Shown piece by piece: positions 50,803 through 61,101 of a DNA stretch of 64,000 bases (position 1 is its first letter; every line of letters begins with the position of its first letter). This DNA is from Bog-473 sp963738135 (GTDB taxonomy: Bacteria; Actinomycetota; Acidimicrobiia; Acidimicrobiales; RAAP-2): NCBI GenBank assembly GCA_963738135.1, contig CAVTVK010000004.1, forward strand, positions 62,001 through 126,000, in the 5' to 3' direction. Below the pieces are notes generated by a model. It had not been told where the DNA came from. It did no database searches and was given only the letters and a program-made list of their open reading frames with translations. A program made the position numbers and the translations under genes.

Positions 50803-51576
50803 TCAGAGTCCCGGGCTGCTCTGCATGATGCCGCCGTCAACGAAGATGGTCGTCGCCGCTATGTAGCTAGCCCCGTCGCCGGCGAGGAAGGCCACCACCG
50901 AGGCGATCTCCTCGGGCTCGGCCAGGCGGCCGATGGGAATGGCGCTGTTCAGCTTGGCCAGCGCGGCGGGGTCGGCGACTGTCTGCGCGTTGATCGGCGT
51001 GTCCACCGCGCCGGGGCCGACGCCGACGACGCAGATGTTGTGGGGGGCCAGCTCCACGCCAGCCGTACGCGTCAGCATGCGCATGCCGCCCTTGGACAGG
51101 CAGTAGGGGGTGTTGCCGGGCATGGGCCAGTCCTCGTGGACCGACGTCATGTTGATGATGCGGCCGCCGCCTCCCTGGGCGATCATCTGCTTCGCGGCCA
51201 ACTGGGTACCGAAGAACGCGCTCTTCAGGTTGATGGCGAGGACCTTCTCGTACTGATCCTCCGTCGTCTCGAGAACTGACGTGCGGGTTTCGATGCCGGC
51301 GTTGTTGACCATGATGTCGAGTCGGCCGTAGGCGGAGACCGCCGTGTCGATCATCCGCTGCAGGTCCTCGACCTTGGAGACGTCTGCGTCCACAGCAGTG
51401 GCCGCCTCACCGAGGCTGGCGATCTTGCGCTCGAGCTCTTCCGTGGCCTGCTCGTTGGAGACGTAGTCGATGACGACACTCGCGCCCTTCTCGGCCAGGG
51501 CCAGCACCACCGCCTTGCCGATCCCCGTGTTGCCTCCGGTCACGATTGCGACCTTGCCTTGCAATTCGTCAGTCAT
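50803..51576 (-). CDS. Short-chain dehydrogenase, glucose-1-dehydrogenase-like
   Basis: 257-residue classical SDR. Coenzyme motif KVAIVTGGNTGIGKAVVLAL (TGxxxGIG), the NNAG motif in DIMVNNAGIETRTSV, catalytic Ser in RIINMTSVHEDWP and Tyr-x3-Lys in TPYCLSKGGMRML. C-terminal VDGGIMQSS closes the fold. Sequence style resembles bacterial glucose 1-dehydrogenases, but the substrate could be another polyol or steroid. First gene of the pair with the ABM protein; divergent from the GH15 gene. Confidence 0.88.
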   Translation of the reverse strand: MTDELQGKVAIVTGGNTGIGKAVVLALAEKGASVVIDYVSNEQATEELERKIASLGEAATAVDADVSKVEDLQRMIDTAVSAYGRLDIMVNNAGIETRTSVLETTEDQYEKVLAINLKSAFFGTQLAAKQMIAQGGGGRIINMTSVHEDWPMPGNTPYCLSKGGMRMLTRTAGVELAPHNICVVGVGPGAVDTPINAQTVADPAALAKLNSAIPIGRLAEPEEIASVVAFLAGDGASYIAATTIFVDGGIMQSSPGL

Positions 51577-51812
51577 GTGACACCTTCCAGGCGCGCCCGA
51601 GGGCGCTTCTCGAGCGACGTCCTACCGTACCGAGCGGGACGACCGAAAGCGATTGATGATCCGGGCCGTCCCGAAGAACCCCACGGATTACCCGATGGTC
51701 ACCCGCCGGACTACCTCGTGGTCACGGAAGGCGGCGGTTGTCGCTCCCGAGTGCCGAGACTCATCCCGATCGGGTGATGCCGATCGGGGCGGGGCGTGCC
51801 TACGATCTAGGG

Positions 51813-53700
51813 GTGACCGAAGACGCAGAAGTCAGTCTGGCCGAGAGCTTCCCTCCCATCGCCGACTACGGGTTCCTCTCAGACTGTGAGAACAACTGTC
51901 TGGTGGCGCCGGATGGTTCCATCGAGTGGTTGTGCTTGCCCCGACCGGACTCTCCAAGCGTCTTCGGCGCCGTCCTGGACCGAACCGCCGGCAACTTCCG
52001 ATTTGCTCCGATGAACACCAAGGTGCCGCATCAGCGGCGCTACATCCCCGGGACAATGGTGCTGGAAACCACCTGGCACACCCCGAGTGGGTGGCTGCTC
52101 GTTCAGGACCTGCTGGTGGTGCAGCCGGTGGAGGAGGGTGCTCGGCGCGCCGACTATCGGCGCTCCCCTGGCGACGTCGCAGCAAGTGGCACCCTCCTGC
52201 GGTTGGCCACGTGCATAGAGGGCAACGTCGAAGTGGTCATCAACGCAGTACCCGTCTTCGAGTACGGGGCCCAGACCGGCATGTGGGCCTACGAGGGGGA
52301 CGGCTATGAGGTCATGACCGGCCGCCCCCCGGCCGGTGACCCGGTGCTGACCGTCACGTCGTCGATTCGCCTCGGAGCGGCGGGCGCCCGTTGCTACGGC
52401 CGCTCGACACTAGGGAAGGGCGAGAGTGCCTTTGTCTCGCTGTCGTGGTCAGATGGCCAACCCACCGACCTGGAGGAGGCCCAGGCGCAATTGGCGGCGA
52501 CGGTGAGCTACTGGAGGGGATGGCTCTCCAACGGCACGTTCCCCGACCATCCATGGCGGGTCTACATGGAGCGCAGCGCATTGACGCTCAAGGGCCTGAG
52601 CTACGCCCCTAGCGGCGCCATCATGGCGGCCTCCACCACGTCGCTGCCCGAGACCCCCGGTGGGGCACGCAACTGGGACTATCGCTACACCTGGATCCGC
52701 GACTCCTCGTTCATGCTGCGGTCGCTGTACCGGCTCGGCTTCGACTGGGAGGCGCTGGAGTACTTCGCCTTCGTGCTCGAGGCGGTGGCCGGGGGAGGTG
52801 GCGAATTCAACCTGCAGATCATGTACGGCATCGACGGTCGCAAGGATCTCAGCGAGTCCACCCTCGACCATCTTTCGGGCTGGCGGAACTCCCGGCCCGT
52901 ACGGGTAGGCAACGGAGCGTGGGACCAGCACCAGAACGACGTCTGGGGGATGCTCCTCGATGCCGTCGACATCCACCTCCGTAAGGGCGCCGCGCAGATC
53001 GTCAACCCCGTCTGGGAGGGCGTGTCCGGTTTTGTCGAGTCAGCTATCACCCACTCGGGCGACCCGGACCAGGGCATCTGGGAGATCCGGGGTGATCCCC
53101 AGCAGTTCACCGCCTCCAAGGTCTTGTGCTGGGTGGCCATGGACCGCGGCGCCGACATGGCCCGGACCCGCCAGGACCACGACGCGAGCCGAAAGGTGGC
53201 GCACGGCGGCCGACGAGCTGAAGGCCGAGATCCTCGACCAGGGCGTCGATGCCAACGGTCGCTTCCGCCAGCACTACGGCAACGAGGAGCTTGACGCGTC
53301 CCTCCTGTTGATCCCGATCATGGAGTTCCTGCCGGCGGACGACGAGCGCGTGCGAGCCACGGTGCTCGCCATCGCCGACGAGCTGACCGAGGACGGGTTG
53401 GTCCTGCGCTACAAGGTGGACTCGACCGATACGGGATTCGAGGGCAAGGAAGGCACGTTCACGATCTGCTCGTTCTGGCTGGTGACGGCGCTCGCCATGA
53501 TCGGCGAGCAGGAGCGTGCCCGTGCCCTGTGCAAGAAGCTGCTGGCGTTCGCCGGTCCGTTGCATCTCTATGCCGAGGAGATCGACGCCGCGACCGGCGA
53601 ACACCTCGGCAACTTCCCCCAGGCCTTCACTCACCTGGCACTCATCGACGCTGTGGGCCGGCTGATCGAGGCCGAAAGCGCCTCGGTGCCGCAGCTCTGA
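51813..53700 (+). CDS. Glycoside hydrolase family 15 enzyme (trehalase/glucoamylase type), frameshifted
   Basis: About 629 residues, GH15 (alpha/alpha)6-barrel with the N-terminal beta-sandwich of bacterial trehalases. DYGFLSDCENNCLVAPDGSI, EWLCLPRPDSPSVFGAVLDR; the barrel begins TSLPETPGGARNWDYRYTWI; NGAWDQHQNDVWGMLLDAVD and, after a change near 53200, RFRQHYGNEELDASLLLIPI. LYAEEIDAATGEHLGNFPQA carries the catalytic-region Glu, followed by FTHLALI. Actinobacterial members often split trehalose, but maltose or dextrin activity is possible. GTG 51813 was chosen from conserved ESFPPIADYGF. No signal peptide, so probably cytoplasmic. Confidence 0.85.
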
Positions 53701-53775
53701 CCATCTCGTCCACCCGCCCATCTGGAAAAACGAAGCCCCGCCGCCGAAACGGGCGACCTGAGTCAGGAGGCCTCA

Positions 53776-55329
53776 ATGGCCGAGCACTATGACGTCATCA
53801 TCGTGGGAACAGGTGCAGGCGGAGGAACCCTGGCCCACACCCTGGCCCCCTCGGGAAAGCGGATCCTGTTGCTGGAGAGGGGCGACTTCCTGCCCCGGGA
53901 GAAAGAGAACTGGGATCCCGAGGCCGTCTTCATAAAGGGTCGCTACGTCTCGTCCGACTCGTGGCAGGACAAGGCCGGCAACTCGTTCCAGCCCGGGGTT
54001 CACTACAACGTCGGGGGCGCGACCAAGCTCTACGGCGCCGCGCTCTACCGCCTGCGGCCCGGCGATTTCGGTGACCTCACGCACGCCGACGGCATTTCCC
54101 CCGCCTGGCCCGTCTCCTACGAGGACTTCGAGCCGTGGTATACGAAGGCGGAGTGGCTCTACCAGGTCCATGGCAAGCACGGAGAAGACCCGACCGAGGG
54201 CGCCTGGAGCCGCCAGTACCCATTCCCCGCCGTCAGCCACGAGCCGCGGATCCAGCAGATCCACGACGACCTCGAGAAGGCCGGCTACCACCCCTTCAAC
54301 GCGCCCTGCGGCATCCTCCTCGACGAGGCCAACTCCCCAACGAGCACCTGCATCCGCTGCACCTGGTGCGACGGGTACCCCTGCCTGGTGCACGCCAAGG
54401 CCGATGCCGAGACCATCGCCGTCCTCCCCGCTCTGCAGCACCCGAACGTCACCCTGCTGGTGGACCATGAGGTGACGCGCCTGCAGACCGACGCCGGCGG
54501 CCGCACGGTCACCGGCGTGGTCACCCAGCACGGGAGCGCCGAAGAGCTCTTTGCCGCCGACATCGTTGTGGTCTCGGCTGGGGCTACCAACAGCGCCCGG
54601 TTGCTGCTGTCCTCGGCGAGTGACGCCCATCCGCACGGATTGGCCAACGGCTCGGACCAGGTCGGGCGCAACTACATGTTCCACAACTCCAAGGCGGTGG
54701 TCGCGCTGGCGGCGGAGCCCAACGAGACCGCCTTCCAGAAGACGCTCGGGCTGAACGACTTCTACTTCAGCGGCCCCGACTTCGACTTTCCCCTTGGCAA
54801 CATCCAGATGGTCGGCAAGTCCAACGCCGAGGCCATGAAGGGGGAGGAGCCCCACCTCACCCTGCTCGCGCCCCACTGGAGCCTGGCCGACGTCTCCGCC
54901 CACGCCGTGGACTTCTGGCTCACCACCGAGGACCTCCCCCGGCCCGACAATCGGGTGACGCTCGACGGCGAGGGCAATGTGCACCTGGCCTACACGGCGA
55001 CGAACGACAAGGAGGCGGACCGCCTCTACGGCGAGCTGAAGAAGATCCTGAACCACGTCGGCCTGGCATCGCACCACGTGCTGCACAAGAACTTCTACAT
55101 GTCGATGGACATCCCGGTGGCCGGAGTGGCCCACCAGGCCGGCACGTGCCGCTTCGGCAACGACCCGCACACCTCCGTGCTCGACGCGAACTGCAAAGCC
55201 CACGAGCTCGACAACCTTTACGTGGTCGACACGAGCTTCTTCCCGAGCATCGGCGCAGTGAACCCCGCACTGACCGCCATGGCCAACGCCATCAGGGTCG
55301 GCGAGCATCTCACGGAGCGGTTGGCCTGA
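53776..55329 (+). CDS. GMC family FAD oxidoreductase with a cysteine cluster
   Basis: 517-residue glucose-methanol-choline oxidoreductase. FAD-binding YDVIIVGTGAGGGTLAHTLA at the N-terminus, NVGGATKLYGAALYRLRPGD, and the C-terminal VAHQAGTCRFGNDPHTSVLD with the catalytic His, then DNLYVVDTSFFPSIGAVNPA and TAMANAIRVGEHL. Cysteine-rich STCIRCTWCDGYPCLVHAK (C-x2-C-x2-C-x4-C) is typical of a bacterial subgroup and could bind a metal cluster. Start ATG after GTCAGGAGG. Substrate (alcohol or sugar) unknown. It stands between the GH15 and NDH-2 genes. Confidence 0.85.
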   Translation: MAEHYDVIIVGTGAGGGTLAHTLAPSGKRILLLERGDFLPREKENWDPEAVFIKGRYVSSDSWQDKAGNSFQPGVHYNVGGATKLYGAALYRLRPGDFGDLTHADGISPAWPVSYEDFEPWYTKAEWLYQVHGKHGEDPTEGAWSRQYPFPAVSHEPRIQQIHDDLEKAGYHPFNAPCGILLDEANSPTSTCIRCTWCDGYPCLVHAKADAETIAVLPALQHPNVTLLVDHEVTRLQTDAGGRTVTGVVTQHGSAEELFAADIVVVSAGATNSARLLLSSASDAHPHGLANGSDQVGRNYMFHNSKAVVALAAEPNETAFQKTLGLNDFYFSGPDFDFPLGNIQMVGKSNAEAMKGEEPHLTLLAPHWSLADVSAHAVDFWLTTEDLPRPDNRVTLDGEGNVHLAYTATNDKEADRLYGELKKILNHVGLASHHVLHKNFYMSMDIPVAGVAHQAGTCRFGNDPHTSVLDANCKAHELDNLYVVDTSFFPSIGAVNPALTAMANAIRVGEHLTERLA

Positions 55330-55399
55330 CCCCGACCCGACGGACGACGACGTCGTACCCTGGGGGCGAACCCGTAGCTTCTCCACGAAAGGAGCCGTC

Positions 55400-56840
55400 G
55401 TGAGCGCAACGCAACGTCACCGCGTCGTCGTCGTCGGCGGCGGGTTCGGCGGTCTGCCCGCCACCCGTCTGCTCGCCAGGTCCGAAATCGACATCACGCT
55501 CATCGACCGGCGCAACCACCACCTCTTCCAGCCCCTGCTCTACCAGGTGGCCACCGGGATCCTGTCGCCGGGTGCGATCTCGCCCGTACTACGGCACATC
55601 CTGCGCAAGCGCCAGAACGTCAACGTCGTCCTCTCCGGGGTGACCGGCTTCGATCTGGACCGGCGTATCGTGCACACGACCTCCCTGCCGGGCGAAGTCG
55701 CCGAGTACGCCTACGACAGCCTGATCGTCGCCGCCGGGGCCGGGCAGTCGTACTTCGGGCACGACGAATTCGCCATGATCGCTCCCGGCATGAAGACGAT
55801 CGACGACGCCATGGAGCTTCGCCGGCGTGTCTACGGCGCGCTCGAAATCGCCGAGAACCTCTCCGACCAGGCGCTGCAGCGGTTCTGGATGACTTTCGTC
55901 ATCGTCGGCGGCGGCCCGACCGGCGTGGAGCTGGCCGGGCAGATCCGCGAGCTCGCCTACCGCAGCCTCAGGAAGGACTTCCGCACCATCGATCCCGCCG
56001 CTGTCCGCGTGATCCTGGTCGACGGCGGCAAGGAGCCGCTGGCCACCTTCGGCGGCGAGCTTTCGGCTCGCGCCCGCAAAGAGCTCGAGAAGATGGGAGT
56101 CGAGCTGCGCATGGGGCTGCGCGTCGTGGGCGTCGATCCGTTCGGCGTCAACACCGAGAGCGCGGAGGGCGAGACCGGCCGCGTCGACTGCGGCACGGTC
56201 ATCTGGGCCGCGGGCGTCCAGGCCTCGCCGCTCGCCGGCCTGCTGGCGGAAGCCACGGGCGCCGAGACCGATCGCGCCGGGCGTATCGCCGTCCTCCCCG
56301 ACCTCAGCCTGCCCGGGCACCCCGAGGTCTTCGCCATCGGCGACATGGCGACCCTCGACAACCTCCCCGGGGTGTGCGAGGTCGCGATGCAGGGAGGCCT
56401 GCACGCCGCCAACACGATCAAACGCAGGCTGAAGGGAGGCGAGAGCGTGCCGTTCAAGTACCGCGACCTCGGGAGCGCCGCCGCCATCGGCCGCTTCAAG
56501 GCCATCGTGAGCGTGCGCGGATTGCGCCTCAGCGGCTTTCCGGGATTCATCGTCTGGATGTTCGTCCATCTGGCCTTCCTCAACGGATTCGGCTCCCGCT
56601 TCACCGCGATCTGCGCGGTGGGCCGCCGCCATGATCGGGCGCGCCCGACCCGAACGCGTGTTCAGCGTCGGGCACACCGGCGGCGACCTGAGCCTGCCCG
56701 ACGAGGTCAAGGCGAAGGTCCTTCCGAAGCCGTTCCCCGTCCTGGAGGACCAGATGGGCTGGGCCACCCTGATGGCGCGGATCGGGTCGGCCGGCGGCGA
56801 CCGGGAACAGGGCGCTTCCGGCGGATCCGACCCGGCCTGA
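55400..56840 (+). CDS. ndh: Type II NADH dehydrogenase (NDH-2), frameshifted
   Basis: Monotopic membrane flavoprotein passing electrons from NADH to quinone without proton pumping; about 480 residues. FAD motif HRVVVVGGGFGGLPATRLLA, IDRRNHHLFQPLLYQVATGI, NAD motif FVIVGGGPTGVELAGQIREL, GRVDCGTVIWAAGVQASPLA, HPEVFAIGDMATLDNLPGVC. The hydrophobic C-terminal FPGFIVWMFVHLAFLNGFGSR is the membrane-binding part. One frame change near 56625 separates a 70-residue tail (MIGRARPERVFSVGHTGGDL). Start GTG after AAAGGAG. Confidence 0.88.
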
Positions 56841-56883
56841 ACCGCTCAGCGCGCCTTCGGGGAGGGCCAACTACATTCGCCGG

Positions 56884-57678
56884 ATGATCCTCGATCGATT
56901 CCTCGTCACCGACCAGGTCGCCATCGTCACCGCCAGCGGGCGCGGCATCGGCGCCGCCACCGCGGTGGCGCTCGCCGAGGCGGGGGCCGACGTCGTACTG
57001 GCCGCCCGCACGGAGGAGCAGCTGCGCGCCGTGGCCAAGCAGGTCGAGGCGGTCGGCCGACGCGCCATTGTCGTGCCGGGCGACCTCACCGACTTCGACC
57101 TCATGGCATCGCTGGCCGAGACCGCCTTCACCGAGTTGGGGCGTCTCGACATCATCGTGAACAACATGGGCGGGACGATGCCGCGGCCGCTGCTCGACAC
57201 GTCGCCCAGGTTCCTTGAGGAGGCCTTCCGGTTCAACGTCTCGGCGGGGCACGCTCTGATCCGGGCCGGCGTCCCGCGCATGCTCGAGGGCGACCACCCG
57301 GGCGGTGCCATCGTCAGCATCTCGTCGGTCATGGGGCACGTGGCCGGCCGCGGCTACGTGGGGTACGGCACGGTGAAGGGCGCCCTCGAGCAGTACACCC
57401 GGTTGGCCTCGCGCGACCTGGCGCCGCGCATCCGGGTCAACGCCATCGGCGTCGGCTCGACCGCGACCTCCGCCCTCGACATCGTCATGTCGAGCGACGA
57501 GCTGCGCACGGCCATGGAGGACGCCACCCCCCTGAAGCGACTGGGTCACGTGGACGACATCGCATCGGCGATCCTGTATCTGGCATCTCCGGCCGGCGCC
57601 TACGTCACCGGCAAGATCATCGAGGTGGACGGCGGTCTGCAGTCGCCCAACCTCGAGTTCCCCATTCCCGACCTCTAA
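56884..57678 (+). CDS. Short-chain dehydrogenase/reductase
   Basis: 264-residue classical SDR. Coenzyme motif DQVAIVTASGRGIGAATAVA, DIIVNNMGGTMPRPL (NNMG in place of NNAG), catalytic Ser in AIVSISSVMGHVAG, Tyr-x3-Lys in YVGYGTVKGALEQYTRLA, and the C-terminal VTGKIIEVDGGLQS. It resembles steroid or hydroxyacyl-CoA dehydrogenases often annotated as 7-alpha-hydroxysteroid dehydrogenase. It is 27 bp upstream of the amino-acid-dehydrogenase-like gene; both are on the same strand and may be co-transcribed. Confidence 0.87.
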   Translation: MILDRFLVTDQVAIVTASGRGIGAATAVALAEAGADVVLAARTEEQLRAVAKQVEAVGRRAIVVPGDLTDFDLMASLAETAFTELGRLDIIVNNMGGTMPRPLLDTSPRFLEEAFRFNVSAGHALIRAGVPRMLEGDHPGGAIVSISSVMGHVAGRGYVGYGTVKGALEQYTRLASRDLAPRIRVNAIGVGSTATSALDIVMSSDELRTAMEDATPLKRLGHVDDIASAILYLASPAGAYVTGKIIEVDGGLQSPNLEFPIPDL

Positions 57679-57705
57679 ACACCTCCGACCTCGAAGGAGT
57701 TCGAC

Positions 57706-58770
57706 ATGCCGTACCGCGTCGTGCAGTGGAGCACCGGCAACGTCGGGCGTCATTCCCTGGCGGGGATCCACGCCCACCCCGACCTACAGCTGGCCGGGGT
57801 CTACGTATCCAACCCCGACAAGGTGGGTCACGACGCCGGAGAGTTGGCCGGCCTCACCAGCACCTTCGGCGTGGCGGCGACGAGCGACTTCGACGCCCTG
57901 CTCGCCCTCAAGCCCGACTGCATCGTGCACACTGCCATGGCCGACGACCGCATCTTCGAGGCGCTGCAGGATCTCGAGCGCTTCCTGGCTGCGGGCATCA
58001 ACGTGGTCTCGTCCAGCCCAGTGATGCTGCAGTACCCGGCGCCCGACGATCCCATGGCGGCGCCCGTCATCGCCGCGGCGGAGAAGGCGGGCGTCTCGAT
58101 CTTCGTCAACGGCGTCGATCCGGGGTTTGCCAACGACGCCCTCCCGCTCGTCCTCTCCGGCGTCAGCGAGCGCATCGAAGAGGTCCGCTGCTCCGAGGTC
58201 CTGAACTACAACACGTACAACCAGCCCATGGTGCTCTTCGGGATCATGGGTTTCGGCGGCGCCATGGACGAGGTGCCCTTCCTCCTCACCCCGGGCGTCC
58301 TCACCATGGCCTGGGGCTCCGTGGTGCGCCAGATCGCCGCCGGCCTCGGCGTGACCCTGACCGATGTGACCGAGTGGTACGAGCGGGAGGCCGCACCGGA
58401 GGACTTCGATGTGGACGCCGGCACCATAAAGAAAGGCACTGCCGCCGGGCTGCACTTCGAGGTACGCGGCATGGTCGGCGACCGCGCCGTGGTCGTGCTC
58501 GAGCACGTGACACGATTGCGCGACGATCTCGGCGCGACGTGGCCGCAGCCGGCCGGGCAAGGCTGTTACCGCGTGGAGATCAAGGGCGAGCCGAACTACA
58601 CCCTCGACCTGCAACTCATGGGTACCGACGGCGACCACAACACGGCTGGACTGAAGGCGACGGCCATGCGGCTCGTCAACGCCGTGCCGGCGGTGATCGC
58701 GGCGCCACCCGGTCTGGTCACCGCGCTCGATCTCCCGCTGATCACCGGCCGGGGTCTCGTCGTCACCTGA
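57706..58770 (+). CDS. NAD(P)-binding protein, diaminopimelate dehydrogenase/dihydrodipicolinate reductase-like
   Basis: 354 residues. Rossmann N-terminus YRVVQWSTGNVGRHSLAGIH (GxxGxxG-like STGNVGR), DFDALLALKPDCIVHTAMAD, INVVSSSPVMLQYPAPDD. The catalytic domain includes GVDPGFANDALPLVLSGV, SEVLNYNTYNQPMVLFGIMG and a C-terminal VNAVPAVIAAPPGLVTALDL. This family is common in actinobacteria beside lipid catabolism genes, where it is named dihydrodipicolinate reductase or 2,4-diaminopentanoate dehydrogenase; the true substrate is not known. An AAGGAG site precedes ATG 57706. Confidence 0.8.
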   Translation: MPYRVVQWSTGNVGRHSLAGIHAHPDLQLAGVYVSNPDKVGHDAGELAGLTSTFGVAATSDFDALLALKPDCIVHTAMADDRIFEALQDLERFLAAGINVVSSSPVMLQYPAPDDPMAAPVIAAAEKAGVSIFVNGVDPGFANDALPLVLSGVSERIEEVRCSEVLNYNTYNQPMVLFGIMGFGGAMDEVPFLLTPGVLTMAWGSVVRQIAAGLGVTLTDVTEWYEREAAPEDFDVDAGTIKKGTAAGLHFEVRGMVGDRAVVVLEHVTRLRDDLGATWPQPAGQGCYRVEIKGEPNYTLDLQLMGTDGDHNTAGLKATAMRLVNAVPAVIAAPPGLVTALDLPLITGRGLVVT

Positions 58771-59347
58771 GCGCGCGGTGGCATGCGTGTTGCCCCACTC
58801 GATTGCACCGGGACACACAATTCCGGCAAAGAAATGACGCAGGACCGTCAAGCCCGCTCCACGAGGGGGCGAGAAGAAGAGTGTGCCCACCACCGAGACG
58901 GCTTCTCCGCCTTTGACCGTCGGACCGGCCTCGCAGCCGGTCCCGATGACGGATGTCCGCGTCGCTGGGCACAGCACGCCTCCCCGTCGAGGTGAATTTT
59001 CTCCCACCACGTTTGACCGCGCCAGGGACTCCCTGGTTGGTGGGAAAGCCGCCGTCTCCCTGCAGGCGGTATCCGGGCTGGACGCCGCGCAACTGGCGAT
59101 CACCCGGCTGTGTGCCTTCCCGCATCCGACCACTTTTGTGGCGGGGAGCCCAGCCGACGGTGTGCGCAGTTCGCCACGCGCGTGCGCCGGCCCGGGTGAT
59201 CACAGTGCCGTTCTCTCTGCCGCTCCCGGCGGCGCAGGCGGCGAATTCCGCGACACCACCGGCCCCATTTCGGCCAACGCGGGACGACGACATCGAGCCT
59301 GACGGCATCCTCCGCCTCGGTCTCGCTACACCGGACAGACTGGCCGC
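58771..59347. other. Gap of 577 bp, no gene recognised
   Basis: Long open frames exist on both strands but read as Arg/Pro/Gly-rich shadows without motifs or ribosome-binding sites. No hairpin or tRNA structure was convincing. Could be a decayed gene or a long untranslated region before the NYN gene. Confidence 0.35.
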
Positions 59348-59716
59348 GTGCTCCTCGTTGACGCAGCCAACGTGGTCGGATCTCGTCCAACGGGTTGGTG
59401 GAAGGACCGAGAAGGTGCAGCCCGCGCGTTCGTCCACCAGCTCCGGGCAGCCGTCACTTCGGGCAAGATCGACTCACCGGTCGTCGTGATCCTCGAAGGC
59501 CAGGCTCGCCGGGGTGCGCCCAGCGGCGATGCCGACGGTGTCACGGTGATGCATGCCAGCGGCAGTGGCGACGATGCGCTGGTCGATGTCGTGGCGCGGG
59601 CACCCGACCACACGGTCACCCTGGTCACGGCGGATCGCGAGCTGAGGCGGCGGGCTGAGGCACTCGGTGCCGATGTGGTGGGGCCCACGTGGCTCCTCGA
59701 CCTCCTCGGGCTCTGA
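59348..59716 (+). CDS. NYN/PIN-like domain protein
   Basis: 122 residues of the NYN (PIN-like nuclease) fold: MLLVDAANVVGSRPTGWWKD (first acidic residue, Asn), ARAFVHQLRAAVTSGK, DSPVVVILEGQARRG, ASGSGDDALVDVVARAPDHT (acidic pair) and VTLVTADRELRRRAEALGAD (TADRELR, the typical last acidic motif). Fold members are RNases such as YacP-like or Rae1-like proteins. GTG start. A nuclease role is likely but unproven. It is followed by an unrelated flavin reductase. Confidence 0.78.
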   Translation: MLLVDAANVVGSRPTGWWKDREGAARAFVHQLRAAVTSGKIDSPVVVILEGQARRGAPSGDADGVTVMHASGSGDDALVDVVARAPDHTVTLVTADRELRRRAEALGADVVGPTWLLDLLGL

Positions 59717-59804
59717 GCTGAGGCCGATGAGGCGCCGGTAACCCACGCGGGGATTGAGGCGGAATGCCGAGCAGCGCCGTGTGGTTGCACACCTCGTGAC
59801 CGAG

Positions 59805-60344
59805 ATGTGCCATGTGCTCTTGGTGTCAGGCAGTCTGCGCAACGGATCGACCAACTCCGCGGCCCTCCGCACGGCCCTTCGCGCCGCGCCAGACGGTATC
59901 CGGGCAACCTTCTACGAGGGAACGGCCTCGCTCCCCGCCTTCAACCCCGACTTCGATTCGGATCCCCTGCCTCCGGCCGTCGTCGATCTCCGCCACCACA
60001 TACGGGCGTCCGATGCGGTGCTGTTCTCCACTCCCGAGTACGCCGGTGATCTTCCGGGCTCGTTCAAGAATCTTCTCGATTGGACGGTTGGGGATGATCA
60101 ACCGGGATCGATCTACACCAAGCCCGTGGCGTGGGTGAACGTCGCCGTGCGGGGCGCACCCCACACGCACGAGTCCCTGCGCAGGGTGCTCGGCTATGTG
60201 GGCGCACACATCGTCGAACCAGCGTGTGTTGCTCTCCCGGTGACGAGCGACATGGTGACAGGCGACGGGTTGGTGGCCGACCGTGACGTGCAGCGGCGGC
60301 TGTCGGAGACGCTCGAGAACCTGGTCGGCGCCCGCCTGGCGTGA
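59805..60344 (+). CDS. NADPH-dependent FMN reductase
   Basis: 179-residue flavodoxin-like reductase. CHVLLVSGSLRNGSTNSAAL holds the phosphate-binding SGSLRxGS motif; ASDAVLFSTPEYAGDLPGSF gives the flavin-binding PEY; NLLDWTVGDDQPGSIYTKPV and AWVNVAVRGAPHTHESLRRV complete the fold. Supplies reduced FMN to oxygenases or reduces quinones. ATG 59805 is used; a GTG three codons upstream and a long upstream extension are possible. No oxygenase is directly adjacent. Confidence 0.85.
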   Translation: MCHVLLVSGSLRNGSTNSAALRTALRAAPDGIRATFYEGTASLPAFNPDFDSDPLPPAVVDLRHHIRASDAVLFSTPEYAGDLPGSFKNLLDWTVGDDQPGSIYTKPVAWVNVAVRGAPHTHESLRRVLGYVGAHIVEPACVALPVTSDMVTGDGLVADRDVQRRLSETLENLVGARLA

Positions 60345-60389
60345 GTTCCTCGCCCGGGGGCCGGCGTGTGCGTCGCGGCCACGGAAGGG

Positions 60390-60881
60390 CTAGCGGAGGA
60401 CCTCGACCAAGAGCACCCAGGCGTTGATGGCCGACACCACGAAGGCGAGAACGGTGGCCGCAAAGATCCAATAGAGCCCCCCGCCGCCACCGGCCAGGAG
60501 GCTGAGGCCACCGGCGAGAAAGAGGGCACCGGGAAGGAGCAGCGTCAGCATGCGCTCGATCCGCCACGAGAACTCATCGTCCGCCGCTCGGTTGCGTACC
60601 GTGACCCAGACGGCTTGGAACGCGACCACGCCCCCCACGACGGTGACCTCCAATCCCAGAGCGACATGGCTCTGACTCGGGGCCAACCCGCACCCGGCGA
60701 TCACGAGGGCCGAGACCAAGACCCCCAGGCTGCCCGCCGCTCGGCCGGGCAGGTTGGGATATTTGAGGATCTCCTGCAGATTGATCGAGATCGCCACAAA
60801 GAGCAGGCCCGTGAGCGCCGCCGAAGCACCCATCGACCCCACGAAGAAGTCGTGCCACGCGAGCGGGTCGAGCGATGTCAT
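60390..60881 (-). CDS. Four-helix integral membrane protein, unknown function
   Basis: 163 residues with four predicted transmembrane segments: SMGASAALTGLLFVAISINL, SLGVLVSALVIAGCGLA, ALGLEVTVVGGVVAFQAVWV and LLLPGALFLAGGLSLLAGGG through WIFAATVLAFVVSAINAWVL. The N-terminal LAWHDFFVGSMGASAALTGL is a motif I have seen in many actinobacterial hypothetical proteins. Function unknown. Divergent from the phytanoyl-CoA dioxygenase gene. Confidence 0.72.
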   Translation of the reverse strand: MTSLDPLAWHDFFVGSMGASAALTGLLFVAISINLQEILKYPNLPGRAAGSLGVLVSALVIAGCGLAPSQSHVALGLEVTVVGGVVAFQAVWVTVRNRAADDEFSWRIERMLTLLLPGALFLAGGLSLLAGGGGGLYWIFAATVLAFVVSAINAWVLLVEVLR

Positions 60882-61101
60882 CTCTCCCAGTGTTGCAACC
60901 GACGGACTGGGGCGCGGGGATACGTCGGACGGCTACGGGGCAGTGCGCGGGCGCTCACTGCGGCGCCACGGACGAGGCTGCATTCTTCCGATTCGCCCCG
61001 TTGGCGAGACGAGCACCGCGACCTGCTCCATGGCTTCGTCGGAGAGCACGACTCCCTCGTGGCCCGTGTTGCAGTGGGTCCCCGCTGCTACATTTTCGGC
61101 T

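Noticed and set aside
53773..55386. Large minus-strand open frame opposite the GMC oxidoreductase
   Set aside because: High GC at third positions produces long antisense frames; translation is Val/Gly/Arg/His-rich with no motif. The same applies to 34988-36853 on minus and 32016-33998 on plus.
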